From positions 124,001 to 188,000 of the forward strand of contig JAAALK010001848.1 in NCBI GenBank assembly GCA_019279435.1: a stretch of DNA of 64,000 bases, in the 5' to 3' direction. Shown one piece after another: positions 20,237 to 30,371 of the stretch. Each line of letters begins with the position of its first letter. Position 1 is the first letter of the stretch. The notes under the pieces were generated by a model. It worked only from the letters and a program-made list of their open reading frames with translations, ran no database searches and was not told where the DNA came from. Origin of the DNA: Zizania palustris. Taxonomy: Eukaryota; Streptophyta; Magnoliopsida; Poales; Poaceae. The translations under genes and the position numbers were made by a program.

Positions 20237-22413
20237 CACTACAACAATCCAGGCAACTTCCGTCGGCCAAAGCCGACGGAAGTTAGCCCTTTCCCGACGG
20301 AAGAAGCTAACTTCCGTCGGCAAAAGGCTAACTTCCGTCGGCATTTGGCCGACGGAAGCGGGTAGACGGAAGTTAGCTAACTTCCGTCGGTCACCGACGG
20401 AAGTTAGCTAACTTCCGTCGGCCAAACCTAGCCGACGGAAGTTACCAGGAAATCGGTAACTTCCGTCGGCCAAATCCTAGCCGACGAAAATTATTTTTTT
20501 TGTTTTTTCTTTTTTCTGTCGACGGGCCAATAATTTCCGTCGGCTAATGTTGGCCGACGGAAGTTAACTAAAAAATCCAAAAAAAGAAAATTTGCAAACA
20601 ATTCACCACTTCCTGTCCATTTCGTCCATTTCAGATATTCTGTCCATTTCAAAAACAGCAACCTGATTCAAACTTCAGAGTTCAACAAATTGGAGATTTA
20701 ATTCAATAAGATTCAGAGGTTCAACAGAATATGATCTGAACTTGAACAAGTTTGATTTAACCTTGAAAACAGATTTTAGTTTCTCAAAATTTGATTTATA
20801 CCTGAGCACATATTTTAGTGTTTCAGTTCATTTCAAAACAGAAAACAGATTCAAGAGTTCCTGAAATTTTCTAGACCAGGAATAGTGACACAGATTCAAA
20901 ACTGATAACAGATTCTGAATGTCACTTTAACTTCCATTCAGATTAAGACATGCACTACTTCTGATCAAAACTTGAAGTTAAAATGATTGTACTAATTTCA
21001 ATTTGAGAAACAGATTGTAACTTCACACTATATCTCAGTTCAGATGATAAGGTACAACTGAAATATAGGTCCTATAAACCTGCAGCAATTAGCAAAATTT
21101 CAGTAAACAACAGAACTGAGTTCAATCTATGATTTGAAACTGAAAATAGAAAACAAAATTTTAGACAATACTTTCAGACAACACAGAACTGAATTTGAAA
21201 TTTTAAATATGCTCAATTTCAGACAACTGAGTTGCAATCTGCGGTGAAACTGTTCATGGAGAATATTGAAGTGAAATCAGCAAACTGACATGAACACCAC
21301 TTTCAGAACTGTAACAGAACAAAACATGACATACTCAATCACTTGAACCATTTAACTGATCTAAGCAGAAGAACACAACAAACAACAACTAATCAAAACT
21401 GAGTATGAGATGAATGTTTACTTACTTGCTGGTAGCCATTCAACCTTGGATTTGATTTCATGTGCATCTAATCAGCTGTTCCAGGAAATCTCAGAGAAAC
21501 CAAAACCAGTAAAACACAAGGCACTCCAGTACTAAAAATTGATAGAACCTTACAAGCTACAATGCATGGCAGCACTATTTCAGATCAGAAATTTTCATCC
21601 TAACAACATCCCTTGTATTTTTGTATTTTTGTGAATCAAATCTCCATCCAAAAAGTCCAAGACAACAGCAATGATGCAGGAAAAATATAACAGCCTAGAT
21701 GCAGGAAAAATATAACATAGGCATCTATCACATGTTCTACACTGGATTCATCAGAAAATGCACACAAAAATTGAATCTAGACTGAATTACCTCATGCGCC
21801 AGCACTAGTGGAGGCGGGCGGAGCCGGCGGAGGCGGTGGAGGCGGCGGAGGCGGCGGGAGGTCGGGGAGGCCGGGGAGGCGGGTGGAGGCGGGCGGAGGC
21901 GGCGGGAGGCGGGCGGAGGCGCAGAGGCGGCAGAGGCGGCGGGCGGCGGGCGGAGGCGGCGGGAGGTCGGGGAGGCGGCGGGAGGCCGGGGAGGCGGGCG
22001 GAGGCCGAGGAGGCGGCGGGCGTAGTCACGCGGAGGCGGCGGCGGGGAAGAAGAGGAGAAGACCTAGGGTTAAGTTAAAACAAGGCACGGCTGAGAAAAA
22101 TAGGGCGCGACCTGGGAAAAAAAAGCGCGCCTTGGAAACTTAACTTCCGTCGGCCACATCTAAGGCCGACGAAAGTTAATTTTAACTTCCGTCGGCTTTA
22201 ATGCTGGCCGACAGAAGTTAGGGGATTTATACCGGGCGGGGAAAAATGCGTCTATCTTCCGTCGGCCACTGTGAAAAGCCGACGAAAGTTAGCTTAACTT
22301 TCGTCGGCTCCTCTAGGCCGACGGAAGTTATTTAACTTTTAACTTCCGTCGGCTTTTCGAAAAGCCGACGGAAGATAAAATAGCCGACGAAAACTTTCTG
22401 TTTTCTTGTAGTG
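20237..22413 (-). mobile_element. CACTA element 2 (CTTCCGTCGGC family), 2177 bp
   Basis: The ends are CACTACAACAATCC and TTTTCTTGTAGTG, and the duplication CAC stands at 20234-20236 and 22414-22416. Subterminal CTTCCGTCGGC repeats lie on both sides. A long A/C-rich non-coding middle (about 20600-21780) and a (GGCGGAGGC)n tract (about 21810-22040) near the right end suggest minus orientation relative to elements 1 and 4. No transposase is left. Confidence 0.9.
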
Positions 22414-23762
22414 CACACTTTCCATAAGAACTCCATAATGACCAAAATAATTTTTTCAGCTCTATCGCCTCATCCGACGTCCACGAAGAAGGCGCCAAGG
22501 CGCTCGCTGCTGGTTGCTTGGAGTTTCTGCCGATCGTGGCGTCATCCGCGCGCAGCCGCAGCCGGTTCCCCGTCGGAAACGGAGCAGATAAGAACACGGT
22601 GCAGCCAGAAGCAAGCTACCTCGCCAAGGACGCGATGCCGTGTCATGGAGATGGGCACACGACGTACGTACGTATGTACAGACGATGCGTACGTACGCGC
22701 GCCCCGACATTAGAGGCGGCTGAAGATATGTCACACACGTACGTACGGTTGCATTGACGTACACAAATCGCAGCGTGTCATTGCTGATGACTCCTTGTCC
22801 ATGCATGCCGGCCGGGAAGCGGTAAAAGCGGTCGACATGCATGGGCGGTTGGGGTTAGCTGGTCGTGAAAGCCTTCGACGTGGAGGCGACGACGACGACG
22901 ACGGGAGAGAACAGAACCAGATGCAGATGCGCCGTGTGCTGGTTATAGCCGGGCCGGCACTTACCCGTCGCGCTCCGGTGTGGTATATCGGTGACTACTC
23001 GATCGGTGCCACTGTTACAAAATAATCTACATGATAGTTTAATATAGAACACCAAGACGATAGTTGTTTAATATATACAGTAGCACTATTCTACACCGAC
23101 TATAGTTGTATAGTTATTTAATATATACGGTAGCACTATTCTACATCAACTATTTTCAATAGTAGATTTTCTTAGTAGAATAACAATTGAGTACTGTTTT
23201 TTCTCAATAATACATTTTCAGTAGAATAGCTATTCTACACATGTGATGTAGGATATCATTTGTATATATATATATATATATATATAATTTTTTATATATT
23301 TGCGTGCACATATTTACTCATATACTATACGTATACATGCTGATGACATTGACTTGTGAGGCTCAATAATAATCAAATAAATTCTATCTAATATATCATA
23401 GTACTATTTCGTTTTATATCGTAAGTTGTTTGATTTTAAAAAGTTTAAATTCTTTTAACTTTAACCAATTCAATATAAAAAATATAATATTGAATAAACA
23501 CAATATTAGTACATATTTTATAGTCAATTTAAAAAATAATATGGCATTTTAATTATATATATATATTATAGTCAAAATTAAAAAATATTTTTTTAAAAAA
23601 ATAACTAATTTATAATATGTAATGGAGACGATATAATCTAATTTACCAATGCTCACTTGCTTTACATATACACTACCACAAAATCTCGTCTCCACGGACG
23701 AGAGAATATATAATTTATCCACCACCACGTACAATTATTGATCAATGCCCATATATATAATA
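22414..23762. other. no gene recognised; contains a (TA)n tract
   Basis: An open frame across about 22450-22757 encodes an unrecognised peptide with an EEGAKALAAGCLEFLPIVA stretch, perhaps a gene relic. Clusters of TACGTACG occur near 22660-22750. A (TA)n microsatellite lies at 23263-23286. The rest is A/T-rich. Confidence 0.4.
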
Positions 23763-24348
23763 CTAGTCAGATGCACGTGCTTTGCAACGAAACTTTATTT
23801 TTAATGATAATGTCAATCATTAATATATTGCATCGTAACCTTGCTGAAAATACAGTAAAACAATCAATAGTATATAAGCATGGAAAATATTGCTAAAATG
23901 AAAAAACGAACGTGAAATTCAGTGAATCTAACGGTCCATACGTAAAATTCTTGTTTTTTGTGTGATTTTTCGTAAATCAAGGACCTTTGCGCAAAATTCT
24001 TGTTTCTATGTGATTTTTTAGAAATCTAAGGGTCTCTACGTAAAATTCGTATTTCTGCGCAAAATATGGAAATTAAAGTACTGAAATGCAAATGTATTTT
24101 TTATTTTTTTATTTTTCTTTTTTTTTTCCTTCTCATGATTTCTTCTAGTCCGATTGGGCTTGGCCCAACTGCATGTGGTGGGGGTATGTGCACGTAGAGG
24201 CGAGGAAGTTGGAGGCAACGTGGGGAAGTGGTTGGCCGGTTTTTACGAGGTATAAGTTTTGGCTGGTTTTTTATGGGATGTGGGAGGCGCGCTGCACGGG
24301 AGGGAGGCTGCGTATGGATGACCACTGTCCACTTTAATATAGTAGAGA
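23763..24348 (-). mobile_element. non-autonomous Helitron, 586 bp
   Basis: On the minus strand it begins TCTCTACTATATTAAAG preceded by A. It ends with GCACGTGC, six bases, then CTAG followed by T, which is the Helitron A|TC..CTAG|T signature with a 3' palindrome. The interior contains three tandem units of the GTAAAATTCTTGTTT/TGTGATTTTT kind (about 23930-24055). There is no coding sequence. Confidence 0.72.
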
Positions 24349-24889
24349 TTGTTGATGCTAAATATACCACTTGATGATATTACTACTATTGTGGTGTATA
24401 TTTAGATGTTCTAGAGAAGGCTTTATTTGTATCTATTGTTGATAATAATAGAAGCTTATAGTAGATCTTTGGTTTATGTGTTTTTACTCTTCTTGAAGGT
24501 TTTCACGTAAATCATTGTGTTTCCATGGATTTTACTCTTTTTGAAGGTTTTTCATGTAAATCACTGTGCCTCATGTTTACGTGATTATTATTTATATTTT
24601 TGTTCTTGTTAATTCCCTATAAGATAATGGGTTGATTTATGCTTAAAATATACTTACTGTTTTAATAAATTAATATTTTACTGATTTTGATTCAGTTACG
24701 TCCCCACGTGAAAATGGTACTTGTAGGCTCCTTGCTTTGAATTTTCTGATAAATATCACAAATTTTTGTTAATGTAATGCTCCAGGATTCAGTGTTCGTT
24801 CTCCCAAATTCAGTGTCTGTTCCCTCTCTTATAGAGCTTGTCATATTTGCAGTTTGACACGTATAAAGATTAGTGTTTCTTCCCTTTCA
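24349..24889. other. no gene recognised
   Basis: This is A/T-rich sequence with a local direct repeat (TTTTTACTCTT..TTGAAGGTTTT) near 24480-24560. No coding sequence is supported. Confidence 0.4.
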
Positions 24890-25080
24890 GGGCTAGTTTC
24901 GGAGCCCACAATCCTGACCCATTCCTAGAGAATGAGTTAGGATTATAGGCTCTTAGGGCTTTTCGTTAATCTCCTTTGAGAAGATGATTGGGAGAAATTG
25001 AAGAAGATTTATACTATAATTCTCTTTAATCCTCAATCTCTTCTAATCCTTTCAATCCCCTACTACTCGAACATGTCCTA
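24890..25080. mobile_element. MITE, about 190 bp
   Basis: The ends are AGGGCTAGTTTCGG and, reversed, AGGACATGTTCGAG. Internal arms also pair (AATCCTGACCCATTCC region against the CTTCTAATCC region). The target duplication is unclear. It lies just downstream of the polygalacturonase fragment. Confidence 0.5.
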
Positions 25081-25174
25081 ATTTAGTTGTTTAGATGATT
25101 CAAAGTGATTAAGAATGAATCATTGAAACGAAATCTATGTCAATTCCAAAAGAAAAGTAGTTCCTGTCTACTGC

Positions 25175-26057
25175 TCAGCATGTCGCGAGCTGATCTTGCA
25201 GGGCCTCTGGGTGGCCATCCTGCAGGCAGTACACCGGCGGCAGCGTGAGTGTCTCCATCATCCCGTATGCGTTCCAGCAGTACGGGTCTGCCAGCAGCGT
25301 GCCAGCGCCGCTGCCACCGGCCGACAGCAGCTCGACGTCGGTCATGGTGATGCCGGTGCAGGCGACGCTGTCGCTGCACGCGAAGCGGACCGGCGCGCCG
25401 CCGCCGTGCGGGTTGTACGTGCCGCGGATGTCCCTGTACGCGACGCCGGTGACGCGCACGGCGGCGGTCTGGTTGGCGCAGCCGCTGCCAAGGCAGTAGT
25501 ACTGGTCGATTACGATGCAGTTCTTGACGTTCATCATCTGGACGGCGGCGAACTCCACCGCCGACACCGACCCGGCGCCGCCCTGCCACGTCTTGATCCG
25601 CACGCCGTTGTCGGAGTCCACGACCCGCGTGCTGCGCACCGTTACGTTGGACACGCAGGCCCGCGCGCCGTGCGCGCCCAGGCTGTCGATGCTGATGCCG
25701 TGGCCGTGCACGCACGTCACGTTCTCGACGTGCACGCCGGAGCAGCCGGTGCCGATGGAAACGTAGTCATCTCCTGCACGCAGTTCAATTACACACCGCT
25801 CATCCTCAATCACACCATCTCCGAATCCGGTCCAACTGCTCGAGATTTTTGTGTGTACCGTTGCTAATCCTGGAGTTGAGGATCTGGACGGAGGTGGTGT
25901 TCTCGACGTGGACGCCGTCAGTGTTGGGGCTGAACGCCGGCGAGCTGACGACGATCCCGTCGACGCACACCCTGCTGCAGCCGTCGAACTTGAGGTGGAA
26001 CTGCAGGCTGTTCTCGATCCTCAGGCCCTGGACGGTCACGTCGTGGCTCCCGACGAA
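25175..26057 (-). pseudogene. captured 3' part of a GH28 polygalacturonase gene
   Basis: Two exons can be joined: up to 25859, and 25773-25175 ending in TGA, with an 85-bp GT-AG intron. The joined codons give SNG|DDY. GH28 motifs are present in order: SPNTDGVHV, GDDYVSIG, GHGISIDSLG and VRIKTW, so the catalytic Asp, Asp-Asp, His and Arg/Lys remain. Substitutions are visible: GDDC has become GDDY and ISIG has become ISID. The N-terminal half, including the signal peptide, is absent. Homology stops near 26057, where Helitron 5' terminal sequence begins. Retention of the intron argues for DNA-level capture rather than a retrocopy. It is not expected to encode a secreted enzyme. Confidence 0.78.
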
Positions 26058-26239
26058 ATGTGGTGGGCGCATGTGCACGTACAGGCGAGGAAGGTGGAGG
26101 CAACGTGGGGAAGTGGGGAAGTGGTTGGCCGGTTTTTATGAGGTATAAGTTTTGGCTGGTTTTTTATGGGATGTGGGAGGCGCTGCACGGGAGGGAGACT
26201 GCGGACGGACGACCACTGTCCGCTTTAATATAGTAGAGA
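26054..26239 (-). mobile_element. second Helitron 5' terminus joined to the polygalacturonase fragment
   Basis: This segment is about 90% identical to 24168-24348. It ends in the same TCTCTACTATATTAAAG (minus strand, 5' end at 26239, preceded by A). No separate CTAG 3' end was found between it and 24349, so it may share the 3' end at 23763. A possible chimeric Helitron would then span 23763-26239. Confidence 0.6.
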
Positions 26240-27147
26240 TATAATATACCATATGCTCTTAATTACACGGAATCTCGCCTTCACGGACGATAGAGAGCGT
26301 ATGTAATTACGCTAGCTTCCCAACTGTTAGCAGTACCATGTAGTAGGGACGCTACAGTCTTTTCAGTACCGCATGCGCTGCAAACATGCACCAAAAAAAC
26401 AGACCGACCATGTGAAGCTAGCTAGGCCAGCTTAAGACGACGACAAAAAATGACAAACAAGCTACGTACGTATCTCGCCACAGCGAGAGCTAGCCACTGC
26501 ACCGTCCACAGGGCCAACATGGCAACATGTAGTTTTGTTCAGTAGTTCATCCGTTCGATCGTGCATGTGGATCGTGGCCATGCCACCGTCCGTCCGTCGT
26601 TAGCTAGAATAGAACCAGATCCCCAATTAAATCGAAAATGACCGCGCGTTTTTTTAGGCGGCATCAGCCGGCCAGCAGCCACCGGAAAAGCGGAGAACGC
26701 GATGGCTACCGGCCGGCTACACGACGGTGGCGCGTCCCGTCCGACGTGACGACGACGTCGATTCGTCCTCCACCTCCACGCGAGTAGTAGCAGCCGTGCC
26801 GTGCCGTGCCGTGTTGTGTTGCGCCGTACCACGCGCGCGCACGGTCCGGGACGCGTCCCTGTCGTGCAGTGGCCGGGTATGTGTAGTAGACGATGCTTCC
26901 AGCACGATGCGCGATAAGATAAGAATAAGAGTATGACTTGTCACGTACGTTCTGTCCACACCTTGAATTCGTACGCAAGAAAAGTTCGGATCGCCGTCGA
27001 TGCATAAGCTGGAAATTTGGCTTGACCATGTGATACTCGATCGGCCGAAACTGCTGCTTGGTTCAAGCCCTACGTTGAACTTTGAACGGATACTCCTGTC
27101 AAACTCGCGCTGGCCGTGACCAACCCCTGTTAAAACTTTATCCATTT
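26240..27147. other. no gene recognised
   Basis: Several open frames of 60-185 codons on the minus strand overlap one another without any domain or splice evidence. No feature is supported. Confidence 0.45.
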
Positions 27148-27253
27148 GCGTGACAGCGCGCGTGAGATTTCTCTCCAAAAGGGTCAGATCGCTCCACGTT
27201 TTTGTCGGACGTGTTTCGTAAAAAAAATGAAACAGACGTGTGTTACACACACC

Positions 27254-27796
27254 GTTTTTTTTTAAAAAATACATTTTTTTAAAATCAAAATTGGTACATA
27301 GATTTAAAAATTTGTAAAAATAGTCTATTGTTAGTATTTAGTTTATCGAAGGCCTAGATTGGCAAATCATCTTCTGATCTAGGCTGATTGTCCTATATCG
27401 ACATATTAAATACCAATCTAGGCGATCGCTCGACCACTACATCGTCGTACACCACTCATGCCTTGAACCCCGTGCGTTTACTCGCCCGTGGTTAATGTCG
27501 CACGGCCCAGAGACAAGGACCATCGGCATGGGGGGGGGGGGGGGGGTTGGCCGGTAGCCAGTGGCGCGCTAGCAAGCGGGTGAGACATAGGCGGGCCACG
27601 GCGGGGCGCGGTAGACGAGCGCACAGGGTGGGCGAGCGTGGTGCCAAGATCGACATAAGGTCTGTCAATCTAGGTTGGTAGCCATATCATCTACTGATCT
27701 AGGTCCGGACCAAATACCGGCGTAATTTTTATAAATTTTAAAATTGGCGTGCCAGATTTAAAATTTTGAATAAAAATGTATTTTTTAAAAAAAATT
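27254..27796. mobile_element. Mutator-like MITE in the RPL12 upstream region
   Basis: Long A/T-rich terminal inverted repeats (TTTTTTTTAAAAAATACATTTTT on both sides when reversed) bound an interior with paired ATCTAGGC/GCCTAGAT motifs and a run of about 16 G (27531-27546). ACACACC is repeated at 27247-27253 and 27799-27805. The paralogous segment at 12030-12665 lacks this element at this point. Confidence 0.6.
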
Positions 27797-28074
27797 CTAC
27801 ACACCAGGAGTCCTAGCCCAGTTGCTGCATGCCGGCCCACAAACACTCTTCTTCTAGACAAGGCCCATTATATCGAATTAAAATGGGCATTTAATGGGTT
27901 TTACGTGTGACTCGCTGAAGCCCAAATCTGATCAGCTAACACTCAAAGTGGGCTCACTAAGCAGGCTGCTATATAACAGCTGAAACCCTACTTCGCCACC
28001 ACGCCGCGACTCTCCAAACCCCTTCGCGCGAACCCACCCCGCCGCCGTTCCTGCGCCTGCCACCGAGGGTCGCC
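27797..28074 (+). promoter_or_regulatory. RPL12 core promoter with site II and telo-box motifs
   Basis: GGCCCA (27862), TGGGC (27884) and TGGGCT (27949) are site II-type elements typical of plant ribosomal protein promoters. TATATAAC lies at 27970-27977 and the telo-box AAACCCTA at 27983-27990, close to the expected start. The short leader leads to the ATG at 28075. Growth-linked TCP-type control is inferred from these motifs. Confidence 0.7.
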
Positions 28075-28575
28075 ATGCCGCCCAAGCTCGACCCGACGCA
28101 GGTGGTGGATGTGTACGTCCGCGTGACCGGAGGTGAGGTGGGCGCGGCGTCGTCCCTTGCCCCTAAGATCGGCCCGCTCGGTCTCTCCCCCAAGAAGATC
28201 GGCGAGGACATCGCCAAGGAGACGGCCAAGGACTGGAAGGGCCTCCGCGTCACCGTCAAGCTCACCGTCCAGAACCGTCAGGCGAAGGTATCCGTCGTCC
28301 CCTCCGCCGCGGCGCTCGTCATCAAGGCCCTCAAGGAGCCCGAGAGGGATCGGAAGAAGGTCAAGAACATCAAGCACAGCGGCAACATCAGCCTCGACGA
28401 CGTCATCGAGATCGCCAGGATCATGAGGTCCAGGTCCATGGCCAAGGAGTTGTCCGGGTCTGTCAAGGAGATCCTCGGGACCTGCGTCAGCGTTGGTTGC
28501 ACCGTCGACGGGAAGGACCCCAAGGATCTGCAGCAGGAGATCACCGACGGCGAGGTCGAGATCCCCTCTGCTTAA
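28075..28575 (+). CDS. RPL12: 60S ribosomal protein L12 (uL11), cytosolic
   Basis: A single uninterrupted reading frame of 166 residues, the usual length of eukaryotic uL11. It starts MPPKLDPTQVVDVYVRVTGG and contains the GPLGLSPKKIGEDIAKET region with the conserved Pro-rich N-domain turn. The C-terminal rRNA-binding domain includes KNIKHSGNISLDDVIEIAR and GTCVSVGCTVDGKDP. The protein forms the base of the P-stalk at the GTPase centre of the 60S subunit, binding 28S rRNA and P0. No damage is seen. The coding region is intronless; an intron with a Pack-MULE probably lies in the 3' UTR. Confidence 0.96.
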   Translation: MPPKLDPTQVVDVYVRVTGGEVGAASSLAPKIGPLGLSPKKIGEDIAKETAKDWKGLRVTVKLTVQNRQAKVSVVPSAAALVIKALKEPERDRKKVKNIKHSGNISLDDVIEIARIMRSRSMAKELSGSVKEILGTCVSVGCTVDGKDPKDLQQEITDGEVEIPSA

Positions 28576-28614
28576 AGGTATATCCAAGTATATATTTTTT
28601 TACCATTTTCTAGT

Positions 28615-29645
28615 GGGTTAATTGTATTCATGTCACCGTTATTTTCGAAACAGAATGAAATGTCATTACTATTTCGCTATTTGCCTCCGTGCCATTACTA
28701 TTTTCAAATACTCATTTTCATGCCATTTTATACGAATCTAATGCATACGGGCCCACATGCACCACATTTTTTTTCTGTATTGACCATACTACCCTCTTCT
28801 TCTCCCCTCCACTGTCTTCTTCCCCGCCGTCGCCGTCGCTGTCTTCTCGACTCCGCCGCCGCCGGAGCTTGGCCCAGGCAGTGAGGCGGTGCGCACGTAG
28901 GAGGCACGCGGCGATGTCCTTGCACCCGAGGCAGAGCGCCTCCTGGAGCGGCGTCCACCCAGCGTGGTTCTGGAGCGTGGGATCCGTGCTGGCTGCGGCG
29001 AGCGCGGAGGCGACCGAGGCGAGCTTGAGCCTCACCGCGAGATGTTGAGCCCGGGCCGATATGCGGCCACATCAGATGTGGCCGCGTCCTCATCGCCAGC
29101 GGTCGCGGCGAACGCATCGTGCACCTCGCACTTGCCGCGGTGGAGCACGAGGAGCGAGCCTGGTGGGAGGTGGCGGCCGCTGGTGTCGGTCTCCTCGCCG
29201 AAGAAGAGGAATGAATGGTCGGCGCGGCGAATGCGGAGACCATCGAAGCCGGCTAGCGTGGTGTCCGCGCGTAGGTTCGTGCCCCTCTTCCATATGCGAT
29301 AGGTGTCAGAGGGCGGAGGAGCTCTGCTTCTGTGCGGCGCAGAGCGTGGAGATCGAGTGGAGTAGCCCCCGCTTGTGCTCCTGCCGCCCCACGCCGCGCC
29401 GCGCCTAGCTCCAGCCCGAGTACAACTTCACAGGGGAGGAAAGAATATGAACAGTGCATGACCGGGAGCAGTGTTGGTAATGCATAATTTTTGGTGACTG
29501 CAGGTGGGCCCGTAGCCTCTGAACGTGTACAAAATGGCATGCAGGCGAGAACAAACGAATAGTAATGGCATAGAGGCAAATAGCGAAATAGTAATGGCAT
29601 TTCATTCTGTTTCGAAAATAACGGTGGCATGGATGCAATTAACTC
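28615..29645. mobile_element. Pack-MULE, 1031 bp
   Basis: The exact 9-bp duplication TTTTCTAGT stands at 28606-28614 and 29646-29654. The terminal inverted repeats are about 110 bp and over 90% alike, starting GGGTTAATTG and GAGTTAATTG, with ATTTTCGAAACAGAATGAAA inside both. The GC-rich interior consists of host gene fragments rather than transposase. It therefore depends on a Mutator-type transposase supplied elsewhere. Confidence 0.92.
28865..29318 (-). pseudogene. Pack-MULE cargo: re-ordered pieces of an ANKRD13-type gene
   Basis: On the minus strand, 29318-29032 encodes a GPCR-chaperone-like piece (YRIWKRGTNLRADTTLAGFDG, then HSFLFFGEE, LLVLHRG, AAYRPGLNISR) and ends in TGA. The following 29046-28865, in another frame, encodes an ankyrin piece (LAVRLKLASV, LQNHAGWTPLQEALCLGC, AWAKLRRR). 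In the native family the ankyrin repeats precede the chaperone domain, so the order here is reversed. The two pieces join at a shared TCGCGG. It is not expected to make a working protein. Confidence 0.75.
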
Positions 29646-29903
29646 TTTTCTAGTGCTACTTTGCGATGCAATAGTTGGGTTGCTTGAATTAACTTGAGAC
29701 CAGTCTGGTAGTGCTGACATAGTAATGCATGAACTTGATAGTGGTGGAAAAGGAAATGTAATTCTTAGTATGAAATCATTTGTGATTGGGTTGTATTGTC
29801 AAAATGTGCTTCACATGCTACATTCTTTGCTTGTAGGAGTTCCAAATATGATTTTGTTGTAATGTAAAAGGTGCTGATGATGTTCAAATGTGTTACTTTG
29901 CAG

Positions 29904-30371
29904 GCTTGATTTTGAGGAGAATACCGTCTGATTCTAATGAAGTGTTGCCTTGTTCCAATTGCTGCTCATGAACGACGATGTGATTCGGCCTATTTTTGTC
30001 ACGCTTTAGAAGTTATCTCTGTGAGACCTCGATGTTACTATTGCAAACTAGGTACCATTTGTTCTTTTGGAATGGAGTTTGGATTACTTGCACACTTAAT
30101 TACAGTCTAATGTTTACATGAGGTTGGCATGCCTATCCTAGAAATGCTTTGGAACTTGTAAGCACATTTCGCATTTTGAGCGGCAGATTTTTACACGCCG
30201 GGATCTGATGTTTAAACCGTGTTCACGAATTCGAACGACATGCTAGTTCACTTGCATCTGACGAAACTGTCACGAACAAATGCAAATGAGTCATCCCGAT
30301 TTCAAACATGGGAAGACAAAGCACACGCTAGATTACGGCGAAACATGGCCCCAGAGGCAACAGCTGATCAG
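29904..30371. other. RPL12 3' UTR end and LEAFY 3' flank
   Basis: The sequence after 29904 is probably the last RPL12 exon (non-coding), up to somewhere near 30060-30180. The rest belongs to the convergent LEAFY 3' end. No further gene is seen. Confidence 0.45.

Larger units (their letters stand above)
28578..29903 (+). other. probable 3'-UTR intron of RPL12
   Basis: Immediately after the stop codon AAG|GTATAT makes a good donor. The matching acceptor TACTTTGCAG ends at 29903 and is followed by the T-rich 3' sequence. Without the Pack-MULE it would be about 290 bp. This is inferred from splice motifs only. Confidence 0.5.

Noticed and set aside
27040..27080. tRNA B-box-like GGTTCAAGCCC
   Set aside because: No A-box or cloverleaf around it. 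No tRNA or rRNA gene was found anywhere in the window.
26717..27274. 185-codon minus-strand frame
   Set aside because: No domain, several competing frames, and it overlaps the homologous RPL12 upstream segment.
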